This document shows, piece after piece, positions 46,306-54,402 of a stretch of 64,000 nucleotides of DNA (its first letter is position 1; each line of letters starts with the position of its first letter). Position numbers and translations under genes: made by a program. Source of the DNA: Brevundimonas sp. MF30-B (lineage in GTDB: Bacteria; Pseudomonadota; Alphaproteobacteria; Caulobacterales; Caulobacteraceae). The stretch is taken from NCBI RefSeq assembly GCF_004683885.1, contig NZ_CP038440.1, forward strand, positions 2,018,001 to 2,082,000, in the 5' to 3' direction. The notes under the pieces were generated by a model, which worked only from the letters and a program-made list of their open reading frames with translations, ran no database searches and had not been told where the DNA came from.

Positions 46306-47631
46306 CTACAGCGTTTCCTGGAACCTTACCGGCTGGCCGCGAGCCGATCCGATCAACTCGCCGTCCTTCATCACCACCCGCCCGCGCACGATCGTCGCCA
46401 TGGGCCAGCCTTCGGCCTCGAAACCGTCGAAGGGGGTCCAGCCGCTGCGGGTCGCCATGTCTTCATGGCGGATGATCCGCCTGGCCTTCAGATCCACCAG
46501 GGTCAGGTCGGCGTCATAGCCTTCCGTCAGACGGCCCTTGCCAGCCGTGCCGAACACCCGCTGGGCGCCGCCCGACGTCAGGTCGATGAAGCGTTCCAGC
46601 GTCAGTCGCCCCTGGGCCACATGGGTAAGCATGACCGGCACCAGGGTCTGCACGCCCGGCATCCCGGACGGCGACGCCGGATAGGGCCGCGCCTTCTCCT
46701 CCAGCGTATGCGGCGCATGGTCCGAACCCAGCACGTCCACGACACCCTGCTGGATGCCGCGCCACAGGCCGGCGATGTGCGGCGCATTGCGGATCGGCGG
46801 GTTCATCTGGGCCAGGCCCTTCAACCGCTCATAGGCCTCGTCGCCGTCCAGGGTCAGATGCTGGGGCGTCACCTCGACGGTGGCCACATCCTTGTGTTGG
46901 GCCAGGAACTCGATCTCCTCGGCTGTCGTCACGTGCAGCACGTGGATGCGGCGTCCGACCTCCTTGGCCAGACGGACCAGGCGACGCGTGCTCATTATGG
47001 CGCTCTCGGGATCGCGCACCTCGGGGTGGCTGGTCCAGTCGCCGGGCCGGGCCAGATCGCGTCGCTCGGCCAGGCGGTATTCGTCCTCGGAATGGAAGGT
47101 GGCCCGCCGGCTGACGTTGCGCAGCACCTCGCGCACGCCGTCGTCGTCGGCGATCAGCAGGTCGCCGGTCGAGGCGCCCATGAAGACCTTGACCCCGCAG
47201 CAGCCCGGCAGCCGCTCCAGCTCGCCCAGATAGGCCGCATTGCCGTGCGTGCCGCCGACGTAGAAGGCGTGGTCGGTCCACATCCGGTCCTTCGCCCGCG
47301 CCAGCTTGTCGGCCAGGGTGTCCGGGTCGGTCGTGTTGGGATTGGTGTTCGGCATCTCGAACACCGCGACAACGCCGCCCAGCGCCGCAGCGCGCGAACC
47401 CGTCTCCAGGTCCTCTTTCCACTCCAGGCCCGGCTCGCGGAAGTGCACCTGGGTGTCGATCACCCCCGGCAGGACGGTCAGGCCGGCGGCCTCCACCACC
47501 TCTCCGGCCGAGGCCTGGGACAGGTCGCCGATGAAGGCGATGCGGCCGTCGCGCACGCCCACGTCGGCCGGGCCGCGCCCCGCATGGTTGGCGACGTCGC
47601 CGCCGCGCACGATCAGATCATAGGTCGCCAT
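46306..47631 (-). CDS. Dihydroorotase-like cyclic amidohydrolase with a substituted metal ligand
   Basis: A 441-residue amidohydrolase of the class I dihydroorotase group. VLPGVIDTQVHFREPGLE carries the first metal-site motif, but where the family has HxH, residue 61 is Gln and only His63 remains. The carbamylated-Lys candidate Lys148 (GVKVFMGAS), His180, His233 and catalytic Asp304 (GSDHAPHT) are present. GGAGG precedes the ATG at 47631. It may be the housekeeping dihydroorotase (PyrC) or a related hydrolase; no pyr genes are adjacent. Confidence 0.8.
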   Translation of the reverse strand: MATYDLIVRGGDVANHAGRGPADVGVRDGRIAFIGDLSQASAGEVVEAAGLTVLPGVIDTQVHFREPGLEWKEDLETGSRAAALGGVVAVFEMPNTNPNTTDPDTLADKLARAKDRMWTDHAFYVGGTHGNAAYLGELERLPGCCGVKVFMGASTGDLLIADDDGVREVLRNVSRRATFHSEDEYRLAERRDLARPGDWTSHPEVRDPESAIMSTRRLVRLAKEVGRRIHVLHVTTAEEIEFLAQHKDVATVEVTPQHLTLDGDEAYERLKGLAQMNPPIRNAPHIAGLWRGIQQGVVDVLGSDHAPHTLEEKARPYPASPSGMPGVQTLVPVMLTHVAQGRLTLERFIDLTSGGAQRVFGTAGKGRLTEGYDADLTLVDLKARRIIRHEDMATRSGWTPFDGFEAEGWPMATIVRGRVVMKDGELIGSARGQPVRFQETL

Positions 47632-47689
47632 GGGCCGCCTCCTCGAAAGCTCGCCGCTTATGGCGACCGAAGGCGGCCGGGGGCAAGTC

Positions 47690-48715
47690 TCAGGTCGTGG
47701 GAACCGAGGTCGCCACCGCTGGCCGCGCCGACGTCGGACCCCACGGCCCCACATCGCGCCCGCCGCCGAACTTCACCAGCGCCGCGATGCGCTTCTCGAT
47801 GGGCGGGTGGGTGCCGAACAGGCCCGACAGACCAAACGCGCCTTCCTGATTGTCCAGGAACATGCCGCGCACTTCGTCGGGGGCCTCCAGCTTGGACTGG
47901 CCCGAAACCTTGCGCAGAGCCGAGATCATGGCGTCGGGGTTCTTGGTCAGCTCGACCGCGCCCGCATCGGCCACATATTCGCGCGTCCGCGACAAGCTCA
48001 TGCGGATCACAAACGCCAGCGCCACCCCGATCACCGCAATGGCGATGCCGATCAGGATCAGCGGCCCGGCGTTCTTGTTGTTGCCCCGCCCGCCGCGCGC
48101 GAAAAACAGGCTGCGGAACACGATCTCGGCGATCACGCTGATGATGCCCGCGAAGATCGAAGCGATCACCATGGTCCGCACGTCCTTGTTGATGACGTGG
48201 GTCAGCTCGTGCGCCAGCACCGCCTCCATCTCGTCGCGGTCCAGCGCGCCCATCAGGCCGCGCGTCACGGTGACGGAATAACGCCCCTCGTGCAGGCCCG
48301 AGGCATAGGCGTTCAGCGACTGGTCCTCGATGATCCTCAGCGTCGGCGTCTTCATGCCGCGAGAGATCGCCAGGTTCTCGAGCAGATTATAGAGCTCGGG
48401 CTCGCTGCGCCGATCGACCTTTCGGGCGCCGGTCATGGCGTCGATCATGGCCTGGTTGCCGAAATAGGCGATGGCGAACCAGACGCCCGAGATCACCAGG
48501 GCGGCCGGCACGGTCCAGCTCAGCATGCTGGCGGCCAGCGCCATGTCCTGACCCAGCGTCGCCTCGGGCCCCGCGTTCGGCAGGACGCCGAAGCCCATGA
48601 GGATCAGTTGCAGCCCATACAAGATGCCGACCATCAACACCGGGAACCCGGCCAGCAGGATCGCCGACCGTGTGTTGTTGGCCCAGATGTGGGTCTTGAG
48701 ACCGACCGCGCCCAA
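47690..48715 (-). CDS. HtpX-like M48 membrane metalloprotease
   Basis: A 341-residue inner-membrane protease. Four membrane helices (about residues 17-40, 60-85, 182-205 and 220-242) flank the active site HELTH; the third zinc ligand is probably in REYVADAGAVELT. HtpX-type enzymes degrade damaged membrane proteins. Translation appears to start at TTG 48715, which has AAGGGAG eight bases upstream; no ATG fits. It follows lemA by 12 bases, a common LemA-M48 pairing. Confidence 0.87.
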   Translation of the reverse strand: MGAVGLKTHIWANNTRSAILLAGFPVLMVGILYGLQLILMGFGVLPNAGPEATLGQDMALAASMLSWTVPAALVISGVWFAIAYFGNQAMIDAMTGARKVDRRSEPELYNLLENLAISRGMKTPTLRIIEDQSLNAYASGLHEGRYSVTVTRGLMGALDRDEMEAVLAHELTHVINKDVRTMVIASIFAGIISVIAEIVFRSLFFARGGRGNNKNAGPLILIGIAIAVIGVALAFVIRMSLSRTREYVADAGAVELTKNPDAMISALRKVSGQSKLEAPDEVRGMFLDNQEGAFGLSGLFGTHPPIEKRIAALVKFGGGRDVGPWGPTSARPAVATSVPTT

Positions 48716-48727
48716 GCGCTCGCTCCC

Positions 48728-49297
48728 TTAGAACTGCACCGTCGGCGGGGCGGCGTTCAGGCCCGCCCGCTCGCTCTCGCCCACGTCGAAGAAGGGCTTG
48801 TCCGAGCCGAAGCCGAACAGACCGGCGAACAGGACGGTCGGAAACTGGCGGCGCACGGCGTTGAACTCGGCCACGGCGTTGTTGAAGAAGCGGCGCGCGG
48901 CGGCCAGCTTGTTCTCGATGTCCGACAGATCCATTTGCAGCTGCTGGAAGTTGGTGTTGGCCTTCAGGTCCGGATAGGCCTCCGACACGGCGAACAGGCG
49001 GCCCAGGGTTGCCGTCAGCATGTTCTCGGCCTGCACCTTGTCATTGACAGACGTCGCCCCGGCGGCGGCGGCGCGCGCCTGGGTCACGGCGTCCAGCGTG
49101 CCGCGCTCATGCGTGGCGTAGCCCTTCACCGTCTCGACGAGGTTGGGGATCAGGTCCTGGCGCTGCTTCAGCTGCACGTCGATATCGGCGAACGACTGGT
49201 TGGCGGCCTGATCCAGCGCCACCAGCCGGTTGTAGGCGCCGACGATGACAAACAGCAGTACGACGACGATGACGCCGATGATGATCCAGGTGATCAT
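48728..49297 (-). CDS. lemA: LemA-family protein
   Basis: A 189-residue protein with one N-terminal membrane helix (about residues 3-22, then AYNRLVALDQAANQSFADID) and a LemA helical bundle (VETVKGYATHERGTLDAVTQ, YPDLKANTNFQQLQMDLSDI). LemA proteins often accompany M48 membrane proteases, as here, and the pair may act together in envelope quality control; the mechanism is not established. Confidence 0.92.
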   Translation of the reverse strand: MITWIIIGVIVVVLLFVIVGAYNRLVALDQAANQSFADIDVQLKQRQDLIPNLVETVKGYATHERGTLDAVTQARAAAAGATSVNDKVQAENMLTATLGRLFAVSEAYPDLKANTNFQQLQMDLSDIENKLAAARRFFNNAVAEFNAVRRQFPTVLFAGLFGFGSDKPFFDVGESERAGLNAAPPTVQF

Positions 49298-49363
49298 GAA
49301 GCCCTCCTAAAGCCTTGGCTGGATTATGGGGCTTGGACGCGCTCGCCTGAAATGAATTCGTCG

Positions 49364-49555
49364 TCACCCACCGGCGCGAGCAGCGAGTGCGCGCTTGAGC
49401 TTGGCGATCGCGATCCGCTCCAGGCCGCGCGGCTCGTGCGCAGGGCCGGTGGCGGAAACCTCGATCCCGCTGGTGACGTGAACCGCCGAACATTTGAGAA
49501 AGGCGCCGTGGCGGACGAACTCGACGATGACCTCGCCCGCCGCTTCGTCGCGCAT
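49364..49555 (-). CDS. Small conserved protein (DUF6898-like), coupled to hemA
   Basis: A 63-residue protein: EVIVEFVRHGAFLKCSAVHV is followed by a TSGIEVSATGPA segment and a Lys/Arg-rich helix. The pattern resembles the small alphaproteobacterial DUF6898 family, but I am only moderately sure. Its ATG shares one base with the hemA stop (TGATG), indicating coupled translation. A longer frame would overlap hemA. Confidence 0.6.
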   Translation of the reverse strand: MRDEAAGEVIVEFVRHGAFLKCSAVHVTSGIEVSATGPAHEPRGLERIAIAKLKRALAARAGG

Positions 49556-50781
49556 CAGGCGGCGCTCGGCATCCGGGCGACGTTGCAGTGCGACCAAAGC
49601 TTGTCCATGGCGGCGACCAGGGCATCCATCATGCCGTCGTCGTGGTCGGGCGAGGGCGTAAAGCGCAGGCGCTCGGTTCCCCTGGGCACGGTGGGATAGT
49701 TGATCGGCTGGACGTAGATGCCGAAATCTTCCAGCAGCATGTCCGAGATCATCTTGCAGTGCACCGGATCGCCCACGTGCACGGGCACGATGTGGCTGAC
49801 GCTGGGCAGCACCGGGATGCCGGCGGCGACGAAGCGCGCCTTCAGCGCCGCGGCGCGTTCCTGATGCTTTTCACGTAGTTCCGGATGGGTCTTGAGGTGA
49901 CGCACAGAGGCCAGAGCGCCCGCGGTCAGGGCCGGCGGCAGGCTGGTCGTGAAGATGAAGCCCGAGGCCCAGCTGCGCACCGCATCGATGATCACGGCGT
50001 CCGCTGCGATATAGCCGCCCATCACGCCGATGGCCTTGCCCAAGGTGCATTCGATGATGTCGATGCCGTCCAGCATGCCGTCGCGTTCGGCCACGCCCGC
50101 GCCGGTTGCGCCGTACAGGCCGACAGCGTGCACTTCGTCCAGATAGGTCATGGCCCCATATTTGCGGGCCAGGGCGATGGTGCCGGCCAGGTCGGCGATG
50201 TCGCCGTCCATGGAATAGACGCTCTCGAAGGCGATCAGCTTGGGCGCCTCGGCCGGCGCGGCCTGCAGCAGCGCCTCCAGATGCTCCAGATCGTTGTGCG
50301 CGAAGATGTGCCGCTCGCAGCCGCCGTTGCGGATGCCCGCGATCATCGAGGCGTGGTTCAGGCTGTCGGAGAAGATGATCAGGCCCGGCAGGATGCGCTG
50401 CAGCGTCGTCAGCGTCGCCTCATTGGCCACATAGCCCGAGGTGAACAGCAGGGCGGCTTCCTTCTGATGCCAGCTGGCCAGCTCGGCTTCCAGATCGACG
50501 GCGGAGCGTGTGGTGCCCGAGATGTTGCGCGTGCCGCCGGCGCCCGCGCCGGCCTCGGCGACCTCGGCTTGCATGGCGGCGACCACGTCAGGATGCTGGC
50601 CCATGCCAAGATAGTCGTTGGAGCACCAGACGACCACGTCCTGTTCGGTGCCGTCCTCGCGCCGACGCACCGCGCACGGGAACTTCCCGCGCACGCGCTT
50701 CAGATCGGCGAAGACACGATAGCGGCCCTCGGTCTTGACTTGAGTGACGGCGTTTTGGAACGCGGTCCGGTAGTCGAACAC
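49555..50781 (-). CDS. hemA: 5-aminolevulinate synthase
   Basis: A 408-residue PLP enzyme that condenses glycine and succinyl-CoA in the first step of alphaproteobacterial haem synthesis (C4 pathway). The PLP Lys is in the [13 protein letters not shown] motif; [15 protein letters not shown] [19 protein letters not shown] and [13 protein letters not shown] are hallmarks. Length is standard. A Fur-like dyad lies about 100 bases upstream. Confidence 0.97.
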   Translation of the reverse strand: MFDYRTAFQNAVTQVKTEGRYRVFADLKRVRGKFPCAVRRREDGTEQDVVVWCSNDYLGMGQHPDVVAAMQAEVAEAGAGAGGTRNISGTTRSAVDLEAELASWHQKEAALLFTSGYVANEATLTTLQRILPGLIIFSDSLNHASMIAGIRNGGCERHIFAHNDLEHLEALLQAAPAEAPKLIAFESVYSMDGDIADLAGTIALARKYGAMTYLDEVHAVGLYGATGAGVAERDGMLDGIDIIECTLGKAIGVMGGYIAADAVIIDAVRSWASGFIFTTSLPPALTAGALASVRHLKTHPELREKHQERAAALKARFVAAGIPVLPSVSHIVPVHVGDPVHCKMISDMLLEDFGIYVQPINYPTVPRGTERLRFTPSPDHDDGMMDALVAAMDKLWSHCNVARMPSAA

Positions 50782-50882
50782 GGCAGGCTCTTTGGCGGCT
50801 TGTGACAGCGACGCCTATGTGCGCCTCGCGCCCCTTAATGTCCACAAGCGGCACAGGGAGAAATCGTCGCAAGGCCTTAATC

Positions 50883-50901
50883 GATAACGATTCTCATGTT
50901 T
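50883..50901. promoter_or_regulatory. Candidate Fur-type iron box upstream of hemA
   Basis: GATAACGATTCTCATGTTT matches 13 of 19 positions of the classical Fur consensus. It lies about 100 bases upstream of the hemA start and contains TTCTCA, as does the candidate at 63462-63478 before an iron-type transporter gene. Alphaproteobacterial iron control may instead use Irr or RirA. Confidence 0.35.
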
Positions 50902-50904
50902 GTT

Positions 50905-51023
50905 GGAGCGCGGTCAGAAGGCTCCGCCTTCTCGACCCGACGCGCTCCCTATCTCCTGCCCATGAAATGGGAAGGGGACCACGAAGTCGTGGAGGGGCGG
51001 GTCCACCATCGCAAAGCCCCTCC
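50905..51023. repeat. Cluster of inverted repeats in the hemA-mmsB intergenic region
   Basis: Several hairpins follow one another: a long one with outer arms GGAGCGCG (50905-50912) / CGCGCTCC (50941-50948) and inner arms AGAAGGC / GCCTTCT; CCCAT-GAA-ATGGG at 50959-50971; CCACGA-AG-TCGTGG at 50979-50992; and GGAGGGGC (50991-50998) / GCCCCTCC (51016-51023). The look is of a dispersed caulobacterial intergenic repeat, but copy number cannot be judged from one window. No gene is supported between 50782 and 51077. Confidence 0.6.
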
Positions 51024-51077
51024 GTCACAGCGCAAGCGCCGCGCCACCCCCCATGACATGGAGAGGAGACTGAGAGC

Positions 51078-51980
51078 TCAGTCCTTCTTCAGGCCGTCCA
51101 GCTGGCCGCGCAGCATCTGCAGGATGCCGGAGAAGTCGCGGCCCGCGTAGCCCAGGCCGCCGAACAGGGCGTAGAGGGCCTCGGCCTGAGCGCCCAGCGG
51201 CGTGGTGGCGCCCGCCTTGGCGGCGGCGTCCTGGGCGAGCTTCAGATCCTTCAGCATCATGGCCGTGGCGAACCCGCCGTCATAGTCGCGGTTCGACGGC
51301 GCGGTCGGCACGGGGCCGGCCCAGGGGTAGTAGTTGGTCACGCTCCAGCACTGGCCGGACGACTTGGACGCGATCTCGAAGAAGCGTTCGGGCTCCAGGC
51401 CCAGCTTCTCGGCCAGGGCGACGGCCTCGCACGTGCCGACCATCGAAATGCCCAGCAGCATGTTGTTGCAGATCTTAGCCGCCTGCCCCGCGCCGTGTTC
51501 GCCGGCGCGGATGGTGATGCGGCTCATGGGCTCGAGCGCCGGCTCGATGCGGGCGAAATCGCCCTCGTCGCAACCGACCATGAAGGCCAGGGTGCCGGCG
51601 TCCGCCGCAGCCGTGCCGCCCGACACCGGGGCGTCGGCGAAGGCGTAGCCCGCCTCCTTGGCCAGCCCGGCGACCTTGCGCGCGGTGTCGACGTCGATGG
51701 TCGAGCAGTCCAGCAGCAGGGCGCTGGTTGGCGCCGCGCCGATGATCTGCTCGGAATAGACCTGCAGCACGTGAGGGCCGGCCGGCAGCATGGTGATGAC
51801 GATCTCGGCGTCCCGGACGGCCTCAGTGACCGACGCGGCCGGCGTGCAGCCCGCGGCCGCCGCGCGGTCCAGCGCATCGTTCGACAGATCGAACGCCGCG
51901 ACCTGATGACCCGCCTTGGCCTGATTGGCAGCCATGCCGCCGCCCATGTTGCCCAGCCCGATAAAGGCGATCCGCGCCAT
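51078..51980 (-). CDS. mmsB: 3-hydroxyisobutyrate dehydrogenase
   Basis: A 300-residue beta-hydroxyacid dehydrogenase of valine breakdown. RIAFIGLGNMGGGMAANQAK is the NAD-binding start, DAPVSGGTAAADAGTLAFMV the substrate motif, and GAGQAAKICNNMLLGISMVG contains the catalytic Lys. The C-terminal KDLKLAQDAAAKAGATTPLG fits MmsB rather than tartronate semialdehyde reductase. No other valine genes are adjacent. Confidence 0.92.
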   Translation of the reverse strand: MARIAFIGLGNMGGGMAANQAKAGHQVAAFDLSNDALDRAAAAGCTPAASVTEAVRDAEIVITMLPAGPHVLQVYSEQIIGAAPTSALLLDCSTIDVDTARKVAGLAKEAGYAFADAPVSGGTAAADAGTLAFMVGCDEGDFARIEPALEPMSRITIRAGEHGAGQAAKICNNMLLGISMVGTCEAVALAEKLGLEPERFFEIASKSSGQCWSVTNYYPWAGPVPTAPSNRDYDGGFATAMMLKDLKLAQDAAAKAGATTPLGAQAEALYALFGGLGYAGRDFSGILQMLRGQLDGLKKD

Positions 51981-52050
51981 GCGACTGCTCCCTTGATTAT
52001 GGTTTCTTGGCCGGACGGTTAGCCCGCCTCTTGGCCCCGCGCCAGCCCGA

Positions 52051-53337
52051 TCAGCCGCCGCGACGGATCAGCTCGTCGGCCAGGGCGGCGGTCAGATAGC
52101 CGTCCGCCGTGCGCCCGTTGGCGATCTGCCACTGGCGAAGCGCCGCACGGGTGTTGGCCCCAATCACACCGTCCACACCTTGCGTGTCATAGCCCAGCCG
52201 GGTCAGCGCCGCTTGAGCCCCCACGCGCTGATCGCGCGTCATCGGACCATCGTCAGGCCAGGCCTTCGTCAACGCCGGCTTCCCCTGCACCCCATCGGCG
52301 ATCAGGCCGATCGCCAGGGCGTAGCTCACCGAGTTGTTGTAGCGGCGGATGACATAGTGGTTCGGCAGGGCCAGGAAGGCCGGGCCGTTCGCGCCCTGCG
52401 GCAGAAGGATGGTCGCCCCCTCCCCCGCCTCGGCCGCGTTGAGACTGGCGCCGTTCGCCAGCGTCACGCCACGCTGGGACCAGAAGCTCCAGGGATGGCG
52501 GCCGTCCTCGGCCAGCGAATAGTCAAAGCCAGACGGCAGCATGACCTCATAGGCCCAGCCCTGGCCTCGCTTCCATCCGGCCTGAGCCAGCAGATTGGCG
52601 GCCGAGGCCAGGGCGTCGGCGTCCGACCCCCAGATGTCGACCTTGCCGTCCCCGTCCTGATCGACGGCGAGGCGCAGATAGTTGTCCGGCATGAACTGGG
52701 TCTGGCCCATGGCGCCGGCCCAGCTGCCCTTCAGGCCCGCACGGTCGCGCTTGCCGTCAACGACGATGTTCAGCGCATTCTTAAGCTGCTCCTCGGCCCA
52801 GTCGCGACGCCGGCCGTCGAAGGCCAGGGTCGCCAGCGAGCGGATCACGTCGAAGTCGCCCTGAACCTGACCGAAGGCGCTCTCCTGAGCCCAGATCCCG
52901 AGCAGGATCTCGCTCGGCACGCCGTATCGTTGGACTACCGACCACGGCACGCGATCGCTGCGCCGACGCGCCTCGGCGACCCGAGCCGCGCTGGTGGCGT
53001 TGGTCACATAGACGCCGGCCGGCCGCGAGAACTCGGGCTGGTTGCGGTCCAGGCGGATCACCGACGGGTTGGGCGTCAGCCCCTGGAGCTCGCGCTGATA
53101 GGCTGCGCGGCGGGCGCCGCCGTGGCGTTCCAGAAAACCCTGTTTCCACTGTTGGAAGCTGGCTTCGTCATACGCCTCGCTCGGCGGCGGCGGCGCTGGT
53201 GTGGACGCCGGAGCCGGGGTGGTCGCGGCAGGAGCGGGCCCCGGCATCGGCGTCACCCGCAGAGGGGGCTCCGGCACCATGGGCGCACAGGCCGCGACCG
53301 AAACGAACAACAGGAGGCGATAGGAAAATCTCATCAT
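52051..53337 (-). CDS. Lytic murein transglycosylase (MltB/SLT_2 type) with peptidoglycan-binding domain
   Basis: A 428-residue exported protein. The signal peptide has a lipobox-like VAAC (residue 17), and a Pro/Ala-rich linker follows. The SLT_2 domain spans about 55-360, with catalytic Glu in IWAQESAFGQVQG and the family motif SWAGAMGQTQFMPDNY. A C-terminal peptidoglycan-binding repeat lies at about 370-425 (RLGYDTQGVDGVIGANTRAA). It cleaves glycan strands, forming 1,6-anhydro-muropeptides. Confidence 0.93.
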   Translation of the reverse strand: MMRFSYRLLLFVSVAACAPMVPEPPLRVTPMPGPAPAATTPAPASTPAPPPPSEAYDEASFQQWKQGFLERHGGARRAAYQRELQGLTPNPSVIRLDRNQPEFSRPAGVYVTNATSAARVAEARRRSDRVPWSVVQRYGVPSEILLGIWAQESAFGQVQGDFDVIRSLATLAFDGRRRDWAEEQLKNALNIVVDGKRDRAGLKGSWAGAMGQTQFMPDNYLRLAVDQDGDGKVDIWGSDADALASAANLLAQAGWKRGQGWAYEVMLPSGFDYSLAEDGRHPWSFWSQRGVTLANGASLNAAEAGEGATILLPQGANGPAFLALPNHYVIRRYNNSVSYALAIGLIADGVQGKPALTKAWPDDGPMTRDQRVGAQAALTRLGYDTQGVDGVIGANTRAALRQWQIANGRTADGYLTAALADELIRRGG

Positions 53338-53454
53338 CCTCGCCTAACGCGTCGTGGCCCCGAAACGTAATCACAAGCGCGCGAATTTCTTTGACTCTTC
53401 TGTCGAGGCCATCTGCGCCTCCCAGGCTCGCGCAGGACCCAGAGCGCACCGACG

Positions 53455-54360
53455 TCAGTCGGCCCAGCGAGGCTTCCGCTTGTCCAGAAAGGCTCTCACG
53501 CCTTCCCGACCCTCGTCGGATACACGCGCCCGTGCGATGCGCCGTGCAGTATCTTCCAGCAGACTATGATCAAGCTTGTGGCCGGCGACGTCATGCACCA
53601 GCCGCTTGGCGTCTCCCATAGCCCCAGGGGCATTGGCCGTCAGGCTGTCGCTGAGCATGGCGATGAACTCGTCCATAGCGCCTTCCGGCAGAACCATGTC
53701 GATCAGACCCGCATGCGCCGCATAATCGGCGTCGAAGATGTTCGCCGTCAGGAACAACTGCCGGGCTCGACGCGCGCCAACGGCCTCGATGACGTAGGGC
53801 GCTATGGTCGCGGGGATCAGGCCGAGCTTGACCTCGGAAAAAGCGAAGCGGGCGCCCTGAACGGCCACAGCCATGTCGCAGGCCGCCACAATGCCCGCGC
53901 CGCCGCCCATGGCCGAACCCTCGACCAGGGCGACGGTCAAGGCGGGCACGTCATGCAGCGCCTTGAGCATCCTGGCCAGACCCATGGCGTCATCGCGGTT
54001 GTCGCTTTCCGACCAGTCGGCAGCGTCGCGCATCCATTGAAGGTCGGCGCCCGCACTGAAGGCGCCCCCTGCGCCGCGGATGAAGACCACCCTCACGTGG
54101 TCCGCCCCATGCAGGGTCTCGAAAGCCTCCCTCAAAGCCGCGATCGTCGCCGCATCAAAGGCGTTCTTCTTCTGCGGCCGATTGATGGTCACGAACACCC
54201 GGCCATCCGGCGTCGCATCGATGCGCACCAGATCGTCGTCAGCATCCGGCGCCGCCTCCGCCAGCAGCGGATGCGCGATGGCGTTGATCTGCGCCGCCTC
54301 TGCATCGGTGATGTCCAGCGCGTTGAGGTCGGCGTCTTGCGGCACGGGGTTCTTGGTCAT
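53455..54360 (-). CDS. Enoyl-CoA hydratase/isomerase-family protein
   Basis: A 301-residue crotonase-fold protein with an N-terminal extension of about 40 residues. The oxyanion-hole segments are FIRGAGGAFSAGADLQWM and EGSAMGGGAGIVAACDMAVA; FAFSEVKLGLIPATIAPYV is typical of the methylglutaconyl-CoA hydratase group. No leucine-degradation genes are adjacent, so the exact reaction is open. It lies 42 bases downstream of the ABC permease gene. Confidence 0.88.
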   Translation of the reverse strand: MTKNPVPQDADLNALDITDAEAAQINAIAHPLLAEAAPDADDDLVRIDATPDGRVFVTINRPQKKNAFDAATIAALREAFETLHGADHVRVVFIRGAGGAFSAGADLQWMRDAADWSESDNRDDAMGLARMLKALHDVPALTVALVEGSAMGGGAGIVAACDMAVAVQGARFAFSEVKLGLIPATIAPYVIEAVGARRARQLFLTANIFDADYAAHAGLIDMVLPEGAMDEFIAMLSDSLTANAPGAMGDAKRLVHDVAGHKLDHSLLEDTARRIARARVSDEGREGVRAFLDKRKPRWAD

Positions 54361-54402
54361 GGCTTTCTCCTTGCCCCCCTAACGCATCAACCCCTCAGAA
54401 GG

